Origin: DASTQL01 sp035462845
GTDB taxonomy: Bacteria; Actinomycetota; Actinomycetes; Jiangellales; Jiangellaceae
Assembly: GCA_035462845.1 (NCBI GenBank)
Contig: DATHTV010000061.1
Span: 1 to 26,164, forward strand
Direction: 5' to 3'
Length of the DNA: 26,164 bases
The position numbers and the translations under genes are program-made. Shown here piece after piece: positions 7,138 through 14,722 of the stretch. The notes below the pieces were generated by a model that worked only from the letters and a program-made list of their open reading frames with translations, was not told the origin of the DNA and searched no databases. Numbering within the stretch: position 1 is the stretch's first letter; every line of letters begins with the position of its first letter.

Positions 7138-8046
7138 GTGCGAGTCCGCACCGACCGGGCCACCTCCCGGCTCCCGGCCACGCTCGCCCTCGTGGCCGCG
7201 ACCGCCGTGTGGGGGTCCACGTTCCTCGTCACCAAGTCGGCCCTCCCGGAGACGTCGCCGTCCTCGTTCCTCGCCTGGCGCTTCGGGCTCGCGGCCGCGG
7301 TCCTCCTGCTCGTCGGCCCGGACCGGGTGCGGGCGCTGCCGGGTCCGGCCCGGCGCCACGGCGTGTTCCTCGGGGTCGCGCTCGGTGCGGGGTTCCTGCT
7401 GCAGACCCGCGGCCTCGTCACCACCCCGGCCGGCCTGTCCGGCTTCCTGACCGGGACCGCGGTGGTGCTGACCCCGCTGGTGGCCGCCCTCGCCTTCCGC
7501 GAGGTGGTGGGGAGGGCGGGCTGGGCCGCCGCCGGGCTGGCCACCGCCGGGCTCGCCCTGATCGGCCTGCGCGGCGGAGGGGTCACGACCGGAGCCGTCC
7601 TCACCCTCGCCGGTGCAGCGTGCTTCGCGGTCCACATCGCCGGGCTGAGCCGGTGGGCCACTGCCTTCAACGCGTACGGGCTGACGGCGTGGTCGGTGGC
7701 GGTCGCCGCCGCGCTCTGCGCGGGCATCGCGATCCTGCAGGGCGATCTCGGCGTGCCGGCCACCGTGGAGGCCCTGCGGGCGGTGGTCTACCTGGCCCTG
7801 GCAGCCACGTGCGTCGGGTTCGTCGTCCAGGCCTGGGCGCAGTCGGCGCTGAGCGCGACCACGGCGGCGGTCGTCATGACCAGCGAGCCGCTGTTCGCGG
7901 CCGGGATCGCCGTCGCCGTCGGCGGGGAGGCACTCGCTGCGACGGCGTGGCTCGGTGGCGCGCTCGTGGTCGGCTCCATGGTCCTCGCCGAGGTGGGGGC
8001 CCGGGACTGCTGCGACGCCCTGTCGCCGCGGGTCGAGTGCTGCTGA
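7138..8046 (+). CDS. EamA/DMT-family membrane exporter
   Basis: 302 residues from GTG 7138, giving an N-terminus MRVRTDRATSRLP directly before the first membrane helix. An in-frame GTG at 7087 would add 17 non-helical residues and has no better ribosome site. The protein has about ten hydrophobic segments in two repeated EamA halves. VWGSTFLVTKSAL is the conserved first-helix motif, and TSEPLFAAGIAV is the conserved EP motif late in the second half. The family exports amino acids, metabolites or drugs across the inner membrane; substrate unknown. The C-terminal tail is odd, with two Cys pairs (DCC and ECC) within the last 13 residues. It follows the LuxR regulator by 80 bases and ends only three bases from the convergent anti-sigma gene, leaving no room for a terminator. 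Confidence 0.88.
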   Translation: MRVRTDRATSRLPATLALVAATAVWGSTFLVTKSALPETSPSSFLAWRFGLAAAVLLLVGPDRVRALPGPARRHGVFLGVALGAGFLLQTRGLVTTPAGLSGFLTGTAVVLTPLVAALAFREVVGRAGWAAAGLATAGLALIGLRGGGVTTGAVLTLAGAACFAVHIAGLSRWATAFNAYGLTAWSVAVAAALCAGIAILQGDLGVPATVEALRAVVYLALAATCVGFVVQAWAQSALSATTAAVVMTSEPLFAAGIAVAVGGEALAATAWLGGALVVGSMVLAEVGARDCCDALSPRVECC

Positions 8047-8049
8047 GGC

Positions 8050-8331
8050 TCACCGGCCGTCGGCCGGCCCGGCGGCGTGGAAGTCGCGGAACGCCGCGAG
8101 CAGGTCGGTCCGCGCCTGCTGCGAGAGCGTGTCCACGGGGACCCGGCCGAGCAGGTTCACCGTGGTGCGCATCTGCTCCAGGTACTCCTGGCAGCCGTCG
8201 CAGTCGGCGAGGTGGGCCTCGACCCTGGACCGCAGGTCGGCGTCGAGGGCGTCCTCGAGGTAGTCGGTCACCAGCTCGACGACCTGCTGGCAGCGGACGT
8301 CCCCGCCCTGTGGGGAAGCCGTCCCGGTCAT
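8050..8331 (-). CDS. zf-HC2 anti-sigma factor, soluble
   Basis: 93 residues from ATG 8329-8331, which overlaps the sigma-factor stop (ATGA). The zinc-binding anti-sigma motif is Cys14, His40, Cys44 and Cys47 (HLADCDGC), preceded by the helix VVELVTDYLEDALDADL that typically contacts the sigma factor. There is no membrane segment, so this is a cytoplasmic ZAS-type anti-sigma factor. Such proteins often release the sigma factor on thiol oxidation or zinc loss. Partner: the ECF sigma factor immediately upstream. Confidence 0.9.
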   Translation of the reverse strand: MTGTASPQGGDVRCQQVVELVTDYLEDALDADLRSRVEAHLADCDGCQEYLEQMRTTVNLLGRVPVDTLSQQARTDLLAAFRDFHAAGPADGR

Positions 8332-9020
8332 GACGTCACCACGCTCTCGACTCCGCGGTAGTAGTCCTCGAGCTCGGCCCGGAGCCGCGCCCGGGCCCGG
8401 TGCAGGAGCACCCGCTGGTTCGCGTCGCTGATGCCCAGGGCGACGCACACCTCCTCGGCGGGGAAACCGTGGACGTCCCGGAGCGTCACGACCACACGTT
8501 GCCGGTCGGGCAGGAGGGCCAGTGCCTGCACCAGCCGGACCCGGATCTCGCCCGCCACGCTCGAGTCCTCGGGCGAGGGCTGCCACCGGCGGGGGGAGCC
8601 GAGACTCGTCCAGTGCTCGCCGGCCGGCTGCCCGGGCGCGACGAAGCGGTCCGGGTCCACCGTCGGGACCTCGTCGTCGGCCGACCCGAGGGAGGACCAG
8701 GGCACCGTGCGCGCCTCCCGGACGCCGCGCGTCTTCGCCACGTTGGTGAGGATGCGGAAGACCCAGGTGCGCAGGGACGACCGACCCTCGAACCGGTCGA
8801 GGCCGCGCACCACCGCCATCCAGGTGTCCTGGACGACCTCCTGGGCCGAGGCGTCGGTCGAGACGTGCGAGCGGGCCACCCGCACCATCATGGGCGACCA
8901 CCGGTCCACCACCTCGCCGAACGCGTCGGCGTCTCCCCGCCGCAGGCGCGTCACGAGCTCCTCGTCCTCGGGGGAGCCGTGCTGCCTCGGCAGCGCCACC
9001 CGGTCCTCCACACCCACCAT
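8328..9020 (-). CDS. ECF RNA polymerase sigma factor
   Basis: 230 residues from ATG 9018-9020, with a GGAGGACGGAGC stretch upstream as ribosome site. Region 2 is at about 35-110 (DAFGEVVDRW, VVQDTWMAVVRGLDRFEG, LRTWVFRILTNVAKTR). A Pro-rich, variable linker spans about 110-165. Region 4 is at about 165-222 (LLPDRQRVVVTLRDVHGFPAEEV, ISDANQRVLLHRARARLR). It is translationally coupled to its zf-HC2 anti-sigma factor and lies 29 bases after the GH15 gene on the same strand, so the three probably share a transcript. The target promoter sequence is not evident. Confidence 0.92.
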   Translation of the reverse strand: MVGVEDRVALPRQHGSPEDEELVTRLRRGDADAFGEVVDRWSPMMVRVARSHVSTDASAQEVVQDTWMAVVRGLDRFEGRSSLRTWVFRILTNVAKTRGVREARTVPWSSLGSADDEVPTVDPDRFVAPGQPAGEHWTSLGSPRRWQPSPEDSSVAGEIRVRLVQALALLPDRQRVVVTLRDVHGFPAEEVCVALGISDANQRVLLHRARARLRAELEDYYRGVESVVTS

Positions 9021-9049
9021 GGTGCTCCGTCCTCCGGCCGCGCGCCGCG

Positions 9050-10885
9050 TTACACCGGCACCCGAGTCCGCTGCTGCGCCTCGGTGATCGCCCAGGCCGC
9101 GTTGACCAGGCCGATGTGGCTGAAGGCCTGCGGGAAGTTGCCCAGCATCTCCCCTGTCGCCGGGTCGACCTCCTCGGCCAGCAGCCCGACGTCGTTCACG
9201 AGGGCCACCGCGCGCTCGAACACCGTCCGGGCACGGTCCACCTGACCGGACATCGCCAGCGCCTGGGCCAGCCAGAAGGTGCACAGCAGGAAGGTGCCCT
9301 CCTCCCCGGCCAAGCCGTCCACGCCGCCCTCGGTGCGGTACCGGTACACGAGCCCGCGGTCGTCGGTGAGCCGCTCGGCCACCGCGTCGATCGTCGCCAG
9401 CATCCGCGGGTCGTCGGCGGGGAGGAAACCCACGATCGGCATCATCAGGGTGGACGCGTCGAGGTCGGTGGAGCCGACGTACTGGGTGAACGCGCCGGCC
9501 GCCTCGCTCCAGCCGTCCCGGACCACCATCTCCCAGATCTCGTCGCGGGTCCGCTTCCAGTCGTCGACCCGGTGCGCGGCGTCGAGCAGGTCGGCCATCG
9601 CGACGGCGCGGTCCAGCGCGACCCAGCACATGACCTTGGAGTAGAGGAAGTGCTGCGGATCGCCCCGCACCTCCCAGATCCCCTGGTCCTTCTCGGTCCA
9701 GTGCTCGGCCGCCGCATCGGCGCACGCGACCAGGAACGCCCGGGTGTCGGCGTCGATCCCGGACAGCTGGCCGGCGAGCCGGTGGGCGGCGCCGAGCAGC
9801 TCCCCGTAGACGTCGATCTGGCGCTGGTCCCAGGCGCCGTTGCCGACCCGGACCGGCCGGCTGTCCCGCCAGCCCGGCAGGTGCGGCAGCGTCCGCTCGG
9901 TCAGGTCGTGCTCACCGCCGACACCGAACATGATCTGCAGGCCCTGGCCGGGCCCCACCCCGGATGCCGCCGCCGTGGTCATGAAGGCGAAGAAGTCGTC
10001 GGCCTCGTCCGGGCACGCGGCGACCCAGAGGGCCTCCATGGTGAAGCTCGAGTCCCGCACCCACGAGTAGCGGTAGTCCCAGTTGCGCTCCCCGCCGACA
10101 CCTTCCGGCAACGACGTCGTCGCAGCGGCGACGATCGCACCGCTGGGCTGGAAGGACAGGCCCTGGAGCACGCGGCCGCTGTGGTGCACGAGATCCGCCC
10201 ACGGCCCTTCGTACGCCTGGTGCAGCTCCGACCACGACCGCCAGGCGGCCACGGTCGCGTCCAGCACGTCGCGGAGCTCGTCCTGCTCCCACACCCGCGC
10301 CGGCACCTGCTCGAGGGTCGACCACTGCAGGCCGAAGTGGACCGTCTCGCCGGCGCTCAGGACAGCCGTGCCGCGTGCGGTTCCGTGGTCCAGGGCGAGC
10401 GGGACGGGTGTGGTGAGGACGAGCCAGTCAGCGCCGCCGCGTGCCGTCAGGCCACCGTCGACCGCGGACAGGAGCGGCACCAGCAGCCCGTACTCCGGGC
10501 GCGGGGCGTAGTCGACCCGGACCTCGACCTCGCCGTCGGCGCAGGACACCCGGCGCACGAGCAGGTGCGGCACGTCGGTGCCCAGGCGGTGGCCGCCGTT
10601 GTCGGGCCCGGTCGCGAGGGCGTCGGTGACCACCACCGTTCCGGTCGGCGTCGTGAAGGTCGTCTCGAGCACCAGGGTGCGGTCCACGTAGCGGCGCGAG
10701 CTGCGCCACTCACCCGTCGGCGCCACCTGCCAGTGACCTGCCGACGGACCCAGCAGCCGGCCCAGCACCGACGGGCTGTCGAAGCGGGGGAACGCCAGCC
10801 ACTCCACCGACCCGGACGTGTCCACCAGCGCGCTGGAGTGGCGGTCGGAGAGCAGGGCGTGGTCTCCGATGGGTGTGCTGGACAT
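9050..10885 (-). CDS. Glycoside hydrolase family 15 protein (glucoamylase/trehalase-like)
   Basis: 611 residues from ATG 10883-10885; GGAG lies 6 bases upstream. The N-terminal beta domain (MSSTPIGDHALLSDRHSSAL, then GSVEWLAFPRFDSPSVLGRLL) is typical of bacterial cytoplasmic GH15 enzymes. The (alpha/alpha)6 barrel carries NWDYRYSWVRDSS at about 268-280, GIWEVRG with the presumed general-acid Glu, and EEGTFLLCTFWLAQAL with the presumed catalytic base Glu. GNFPQAFSHIGLVNAAW near the end is a standard C-terminal signature. There is no signal peptide. Characterised actinobacterial relatives include trehalases and glucoamylases; which glucan or trehalose it hydrolyses cannot be decided. It leads the sigma/anti-sigma pair, suggesting that carbohydrate turnover is tied to that stress response. 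Confidence 0.9.
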   Translation of the reverse strand: MSSTPIGDHALLSDRHSSALVDTSGSVEWLAFPRFDSPSVLGRLLGPSAGHWQVAPTGEWRSSRRYVDRTLVLETTFTTPTGTVVVTDALATGPDNGGHRLGTDVPHLLVRRVSCADGEVEVRVDYAPRPEYGLLVPLLSAVDGGLTARGGADWLVLTTPVPLALDHGTARGTAVLSAGETVHFGLQWSTLEQVPARVWEQDELRDVLDATVAAWRSWSELHQAYEGPWADLVHHSGRVLQGLSFQPSGAIVAAATTSLPEGVGGERNWDYRYSWVRDSSFTMEALWVAACPDEADDFFAFMTTAAASGVGPGQGLQIMFGVGGEHDLTERTLPHLPGWRDSRPVRVGNGAWDQRQIDVYGELLGAAHRLAGQLSGIDADTRAFLVACADAAAEHWTEKDQGIWEVRGDPQHFLYSKVMCWVALDRAVAMADLLDAAHRVDDWKRTRDEIWEMVVRDGWSEAAGAFTQYVGSTDLDASTLMMPIVGFLPADDPRMLATIDAVAERLTDDRGLVYRYRTEGGVDGLAGEEGTFLLCTFWLAQALAMSGQVDRARTVFERAVALVNDVGLLAEEVDPATGEMLGNFPQAFSHIGLVNAAWAITEAQQRTRVPV

Positions 10886-10936
10886 GGCGGCTCCGATCAG
10901 GTCGTCGACGCTGCCCTGTCGCCGGTCGGCGCCCGA

Positions 10937-10976
10937 CGTTACGCGACCGGCCTGATGCGCCTCCCGCCGTAACGCG
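10937..10976. promoter_or_regulatory. Inverted CGTTACG / CGTAACG pair in the GH15-DM13 divergent region
   Basis: CGTTACGCG at 10937-10945 and CGTAACGCG at 10968-10976 are oppositely oriented copies of one core, with centres 31 bases apart (about three helical turns). They lie in the 109-bp region between the divergent GH15 and DM13 genes. A paired binding site for a regulator is plausible; no known factor is recognised. Confidence 0.3.
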
Positions 10977-10994
10977 CCGGGCCGTGGACGGACG

Positions 10995-11717
10995 GTGCCC
11001 GGCGTGGACTCCATCCCGGGCCGCTCGCGCGGTCGTCGCCTGCCCCTGCCCGTCGCCTCCCTCGTGGTCCCGGCCGTCGCGGGCCTGGGCGCTCTCCTCT
11101 TCCTGCTCTGGCGACCCGGCGTGGCGCGGTCGCTGGCCGGCAGCCCCCGGGCGGCTGCCTTCACCCTGGTCGTGGGCGGACTCGTGCTCGGCGCCGGCTG
11201 GCTGCTCCCCCGCCTCGGCTGGGGAACCCGGTCGACCGCCGCGGCGCAGACCGTGCCCGTCGTCCTCGCCTTCAGCCTCACCGTGCTCCCCGCTTTCGGC
11301 GACTCCGTCGTCCGTGAGGCCTTCCCGGTCCCGTCGGCAGCCGGCGCGGACGGCGTCCGGGACCCGGGGCCCGGCGCACCGGAACCCGCGCCCCGTCCGG
11401 TGCTCGCCCGAGGGTCCCTCAGCGGGATCGACCACCGGGCCGACGGGGACGTGCTGCTCGTCGGCGCGGACGGCGGGTCGGCCGTGGTCAGGCTGGAGTC
11501 CCTCGATGTCGAGCCCGGCCCCGACTACCACCTCCACGTGGTCCCCGGCGCCGGGGCCACGGCCCCGGACGGCGGCGTACGGCTCGACCGGCTGCGTGCG
11601 AACCGGGGCGACCAGAACTACCCCGTCCCGACCGGGACGACGCTGGACCGGCCGCTCACCGTCCTGATCTGGTGCCGCGCATTCGCGGTCCCCGTCGCCG
11701 CCGCCACCCTGTCCTGA
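10995..11717 (+). CDS. Membrane protein with C-terminal DM13 domain
   Basis: 240 residues from GTG 10995; an in-frame GTG at 11004 is an equally possible start. Three hydrophobic segments lie at about 18-38, 54-73 and 85-101. A Pro/Ala-rich linker to about 135 then leads to a DM13 domain to the end. Its signature is the near-terminal GDQNYPVP followed by VLIWCRAFAVPVAAATL, including the conserved Cys in IWCRAF. DM13 domains are predicted to be extracytoplasmic redox or electron-transfer modules. The next gene encodes a redoxin on the same strand 44 bases downstream, which supports an envelope redox role. No substrate is known. Confidence 0.8.
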   Translation: MPGVDSIPGRSRGRRLPLPVASLVVPAVAGLGALLFLLWRPGVARSLAGSPRAAAFTLVVGGLVLGAGWLLPRLGWGTRSTAAAQTVPVVLAFSLTVLPAFGDSVVREAFPVPSAAGADGVRDPGPGAPEPAPRPVLARGSLSGIDHRADGDVLLVGADGGSAVVRLESLDVEPGPDYHLHVVPGAGATAPDGGVRLDRLRANRGDQNYPVPTGTTLDRPLTVLIWCRAFAVPVAAATLS

Positions 11718-11761
11718 CCCGCCCTCACCGCGAACCCCTGCCCCCTGACCGAGGAGACGCC

Positions 11762-12268
11762 GTGCACCCCGACCTCGTACCCGGCGCGCAGCTGCCCGAC
11801 CTCGCCCTGCCCGACCACCACGGGATCCCGCGGACGCTGTGCGAGCTCGCCGAGGGCGATCCCCTCGTGGTCACCTTCTTCCGCGGTCACTGGTGCCCGA
11901 AGGAGCAGGCGTTCTTCCGCGGGCTGGCCCGGTTCCAGGAGGAGGTGGAGGTCGCCTACTCCCGACTCGTCTCGGTGTCGGTCGACCCGCCGGGCGAGCT
12001 CGCCGCGTTCCGCAACGGCCTGGGAGCCCGCTGGACCTTCCTCTCCGACGCCGAGCGCACCTGGATCGAGCGCCTGGGGCTGCGCGAGACCACCGACACC
12101 GTCTACCGCCCGTACGTGCCGACGACCTTCACGCTCCGGCCCGACCTGACCATCCACCGGGTGTACAACGGCTACTGGTTCTGGGGCCGGCCGACGCACG
12201 AGGACCTGCGCCAGGACCTCCGGGAGATCACCCGCGCCGTCCGACCGGACTGGGAGGTGCCGGCATGA
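11762..12268 (+). CDS. Peroxiredoxin/redoxin-family protein
   Basis: 168 residues from GTG 11762, with GAGGAGA 5 bases upstream. The AhpC/TSA-like thioredoxin fold is shown by PGAQLPDLALPDHHG at the start, LVVTFFRGHWCPKEQ with the presumed peroxidatic Cys45, and YVPTTFTLRPDLTIHRVYNG. The typical second Cys of CPxC redoxins is replaced (CPKE), leaving Cys27 and Cys45 as the only cysteines, so a one-Cys or atypical mechanism is likely. No signal peptide. The stop overlaps the next start (ATGA), coupling it to the unknown 172-residue protein. Confidence 0.85.
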   Translation: MHPDLVPGAQLPDLALPDHHGIPRTLCELAEGDPLVVTFFRGHWCPKEQAFFRGLARFQEEVEVAYSRLVSVSVDPPGELAAFRNGLGARWTFLSDAERTWIERLGLRETTDTVYRPYVPTTFTLRPDLTIHRVYNGYWFWGRPTHEDLRQDLREITRAVRPDWEVPA

Positions 12269-12783
12269 CCTGGTGCTGGTTCGCGCACCTCCCTCCGGGC
12301 CAGGGCGGTGGCGACCGCGCACCGGCGCACCACGCCCGTGCCCCGGTCTGGCGGCTCGACGGCGAGCCGGCCGGCGAGCTCGTCGCCTGGCCGGCGGGGC
12401 GCAAGCCGGTTGCCGCTGCGGTCCGGGTGGCGGCCGCGGTGGTGGACCCGGCTGGCCCTGAGGCGTGGGCCTCCGTCGTCCTGCTGCCCAGGGACCGATC
12501 ACCGCTGTTCGACGACCCGGCCGTCTCGGGCGCCCTGCGGGCGGTGCTGGCCGGCCCACCCCCCGACGCCGTGAGCACCCTGGTCCGCGACGCCTCGCAC
12601 TTCGCCGGGTCGGTCACGGTACGGCGCGGAGACCCGCGTCGGATTGGTGACGACCCCTTCGCGCGGTTGGGAGCGGCGCGCGTGCTGCGGGTGGGACCCG
12701 GGCTGTTCGGGTCGGTCCCACTGCCCGCCGGGCCGGTCATCCAGCGGTATTCGGGTCAGCCGTGGCCCGCGGCCGGGTTCTGA
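12265..12783 (+). CDS. Uncharacterised protein coupled to the redoxin
   Basis: 172 residues from ATG 12265, overlapping the redoxin stop as ATGA. I do not recognise a family. The sequence begins MTWCWFAHLPPGQGGG, has alternating hydrophobic strands (AAAVRVAAAVVDP, AWASVVLLPRD), a central PDAVSTLVRDASHFAGSV stretch and a Gly/Pro-rich C-terminus (GPVIQRYSGQPWPAAGF). There is no signal peptide and no clear membrane helix. The tight coupling suggests function with the redoxin, perhaps as a partner or reductant-binding protein; this is inference only. Confidence 0.7.
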   Translation: MTWCWFAHLPPGQGGGDRAPAHHARAPVWRLDGEPAGELVAWPAGRKPVAAAVRVAAAVVDPAGPEAWASVVLLPRDRSPLFDDPAVSGALRAVLAGPPPDAVSTLVRDASHFAGSVTVRRGDPRRIGDDPFARLGAARVLRVGPGLFGSVPLPAGPVIQRYSGQPWPAAGF

Positions 12784-12804
12784 CCACCTGTCGACGGCCG
12801 GGCG

Positions 12805-13238
12805 ATGAGGGCGATCCTGGGCGGTCTCGGGGCGGCGGCCTTCTTCGCGACGGCGACACTGTGCTCGTCCAGGTCCAGCCGCATGATCCCGGCCGGGTGA
12901 GTGCCACCCTGCCGGTCCCCTGGGTCCTGCTGCCCGCCCGGCTCGTCGGCGTGGCGGTGATCGCCCTCCCGCTCCTGCTCACCGGGCGGCTGCGCCTCAC
13001 CCGTCGGGCCCTGCCGCTCGTCGTGGTGGCCGGCCTCTGCGAGGTGCTCGGCTTCGGCTCGTTCGCGCTTGGTGCGCGCGCCGACGTCGCGGTCGCCGCG
13101 GTCCTGGCGTCGCAGTTCGCCGCGATCGCCGGGGTGGTCGCGTACGTGCTCTTCCGCGAGCGGCTGAGCCGGCTCCAGGTCTGCGGCGTCACCGTCGTGG
13201 TCATCGGCGTGGCCGCGCTCACCGCCGTCCAGGTCTGA
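12805..13238 (+). pseudogene. EamA/DMT transporter remnant with the centre deleted and a frame break
   Basis: ATG 12805 opens MRAILGGLGAAAFFATATL, a classic first DMT helix followed by CSSRSSRMI, and then stops at TGA 12898-12900 after 31 residues. A GTG at 12897 overlapping that stop opens the second piece, 113 residues to 13238. It carries the last four helices of a DMT protein: PWVLLPARLVG, RALPLVVVAGLCEVLGFGSF, VAAVLASQFAAIAGVVAYVLFRE and VTVVVIGVAALTAVQV. A normal protein has about 280 residues, so roughly half (the middle helices) is missing and the two ends are out of frame. The second piece might still be translated by coupling, but a functional transporter is unlikely. Confidence 0.65.
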
Positions 13239-13327
13239 GGCGTAACGGACCCGGCCCCCGGGCGACCGAGAGGTGGCCGTGGCGCGCGGGTGTCGCGGGC
13301 CTGGACCCGTCCCGAGGAGCTGCCGTG

Positions 13328-14710
13328 ATGGAGGAGTTCGACGTCGTCGTCGTCGGCGGAGGGCCGGCGGGCGAGACGGTCGCCGGCCGGTGCGCCGACG
13401 GCGGTCTGTCCGTCGCACTGGTCGAGCGCGAGCTCGTGGGCGGCGAGTGCTCGTACTGGGGGTGCGTCCCGAGCAAGACCTTGATCCGACCCGGCGACGT
13501 GGTCGCCGCGGCCCGGCGCGTACCCGGAGCTGCCGAAGCCGTGACCGGGTCCGTGGACCCGGCAGCGGCCTTCGCCCAGCGCGACTACATGACCAGCGGC
13601 TGGGACGACAGCGGCCAGGTGCCCTGGCTGGAGGAGCACGGCATCCAGCTCGTCCGGGGGGTCGGTCGGCTCGACGGGGAGCGCCGGGTGCTCGTCTCCC
13701 CCACCGAGCGCGAGCTCTCCGCCCGCCGGGCGGTCGTGCTCGCGACCGGGACCCGGCCGAGCCTGCCGCCCGTCCCCGGCCTGGCAGAGGCGCTGCCCTG
13801 GGACAACCGCGACGTCACCACTGCCAAGGAGGTTCCCCGGCGGCTTCTGGTGCTCGGGGGTGGTGCCGTCGGCGTCGAGATGGCGCAGGCCTTCCGCCGG
13901 CTCGGCGCCGAGGAGGTCGCGGTCATCGAGGTCGCGCCCCGCCTGCTGGCTCGCGAGGAGCCGTTCGCCGGCCAGGAGGTCCGGGCGGCGCTGGAGGCCG
14001 ACGGCGTGAAGGTCACGGTCGGCGCCGGGGTGACGCGGGTGAGCCGGCCTTCTGCGGACGGCCCGGTCACCGTCGAACTCGCGGACGGCACGGCGCTGAC
14101 CGGTGACGAGCTGCTCGTCGCCGCGGGGCGGCGCCCGGCCACGGAGGGTCTCGGCCTGGAGACGGTGGGGCTGGCCCCCGGCCGCCCCGTCGAGGTGGAC
14201 GACGCCCTCCGGGCCGTCGGCGTCGAGGGTGGCTGGCTGCACGCCGTCGGCGACTGCACCGGCCTGGCCGCGCTGACGCACATGGGCAAGTACCAGGGGC
14301 GCGTGGCCGGTGACGTGATCCTCGGCCGGGACACCAGGGACAGGGCCAGCCGCGACGTGGTCCCCAGGGTCACCTTCACCGACCCCCAGGTCTGCGCCGT
14401 CGGGCTCACCGAGGCGGACGCCCTGGCTCGCGGGATCGCAGTCCGCACCGTCTCCTACGGCACCGGAGAGGTGGCCGGTGCCTACACGCAGGGGAACGGC
14501 ATCTCCGGGACCAGCAAGCTCGTGGTCGACACCGACCGGGATGTCGTCGTGGGTGCCACCTTCACCGGCCCGGGAGTGCAGGAGCTCCTGCACTCGGCGA
14601 CGGTCGCCATCGCCGCGGAGGTGCCGCTCGCCGACCTGCGGCACGCCGTGCCGTCCTTCCCGACGATCAGCGAGGTGTGGCTGCGCCTGCTCGAGACGTA
14701 CGGGTTGTGA
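13328..14710 (+). CDS. FAD-dependent pyridine nucleotide-disulfide oxidoreductase (mercuric reductase/LPD-like)
   Basis: 460 residues from ATG 13328; GAGGAG lies 8 bases upstream. A GTG at 13325 is possible and would add one residue. FAD-binding is VVVGGGPAGETVAG at 7-20. The redox-active disulfide is GGECSYWGCVPSK with Cys41 and Cys46. The NAD(P) motif is VLGGGAVGVEMAQAF and the second FAD motif is LHAVGDCTG. The dimerisation domain has VTFTDPQVCAVGLTE and ends LRHAVPSFPTISEVW. The canonical C-terminal His-x4-Glu of lipoamide dehydrogenase is replaced by SFPTISE, and no C-terminal cysteine pair for mercury transfer is present. It therefore probably reduces a different disulfide or small-molecule substrate. 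It is followed 12 bases later by a Kef-type antiporter, likely in one operon. Confidence 0.88.
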   Translation: MEEFDVVVVGGGPAGETVAGRCADGGLSVALVERELVGGECSYWGCVPSKTLIRPGDVVAAARRVPGAAEAVTGSVDPAAAFAQRDYMTSGWDDSGQVPWLEEHGIQLVRGVGRLDGERRVLVSPTERELSARRAVVLATGTRPSLPPVPGLAEALPWDNRDVTTAKEVPRRLLVLGGGAVGVEMAQAFRRLGAEEVAVIEVAPRLLAREEPFAGQEVRAALEADGVKVTVGAGVTRVSRPSADGPVTVELADGTALTGDELLVAAGRRPATEGLGLETVGLAPGRPVEVDDALRAVGVEGGWLHAVGDCTGLAALTHMGKYQGRVAGDVILGRDTRDRASRDVVPRVTFTDPQVCAVGLTEADALARGIAVRTVSYGTGEVAGAYTQGNGISGTSKLVVDTDRDVVVGATFTGPGVQELLHSATVAIAAEVPLADLRHAVPSFPTISEVWLRLLETYGL

Positions 14711-14722
14711 GGTGGCGCCGTG

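Noticed and set aside
9116..10972. A 618-codon plus-strand frame opposite GH15
   Set aside because: Antisense shadow of a clear GH15 enzyme; no recognisable motifs of its own.
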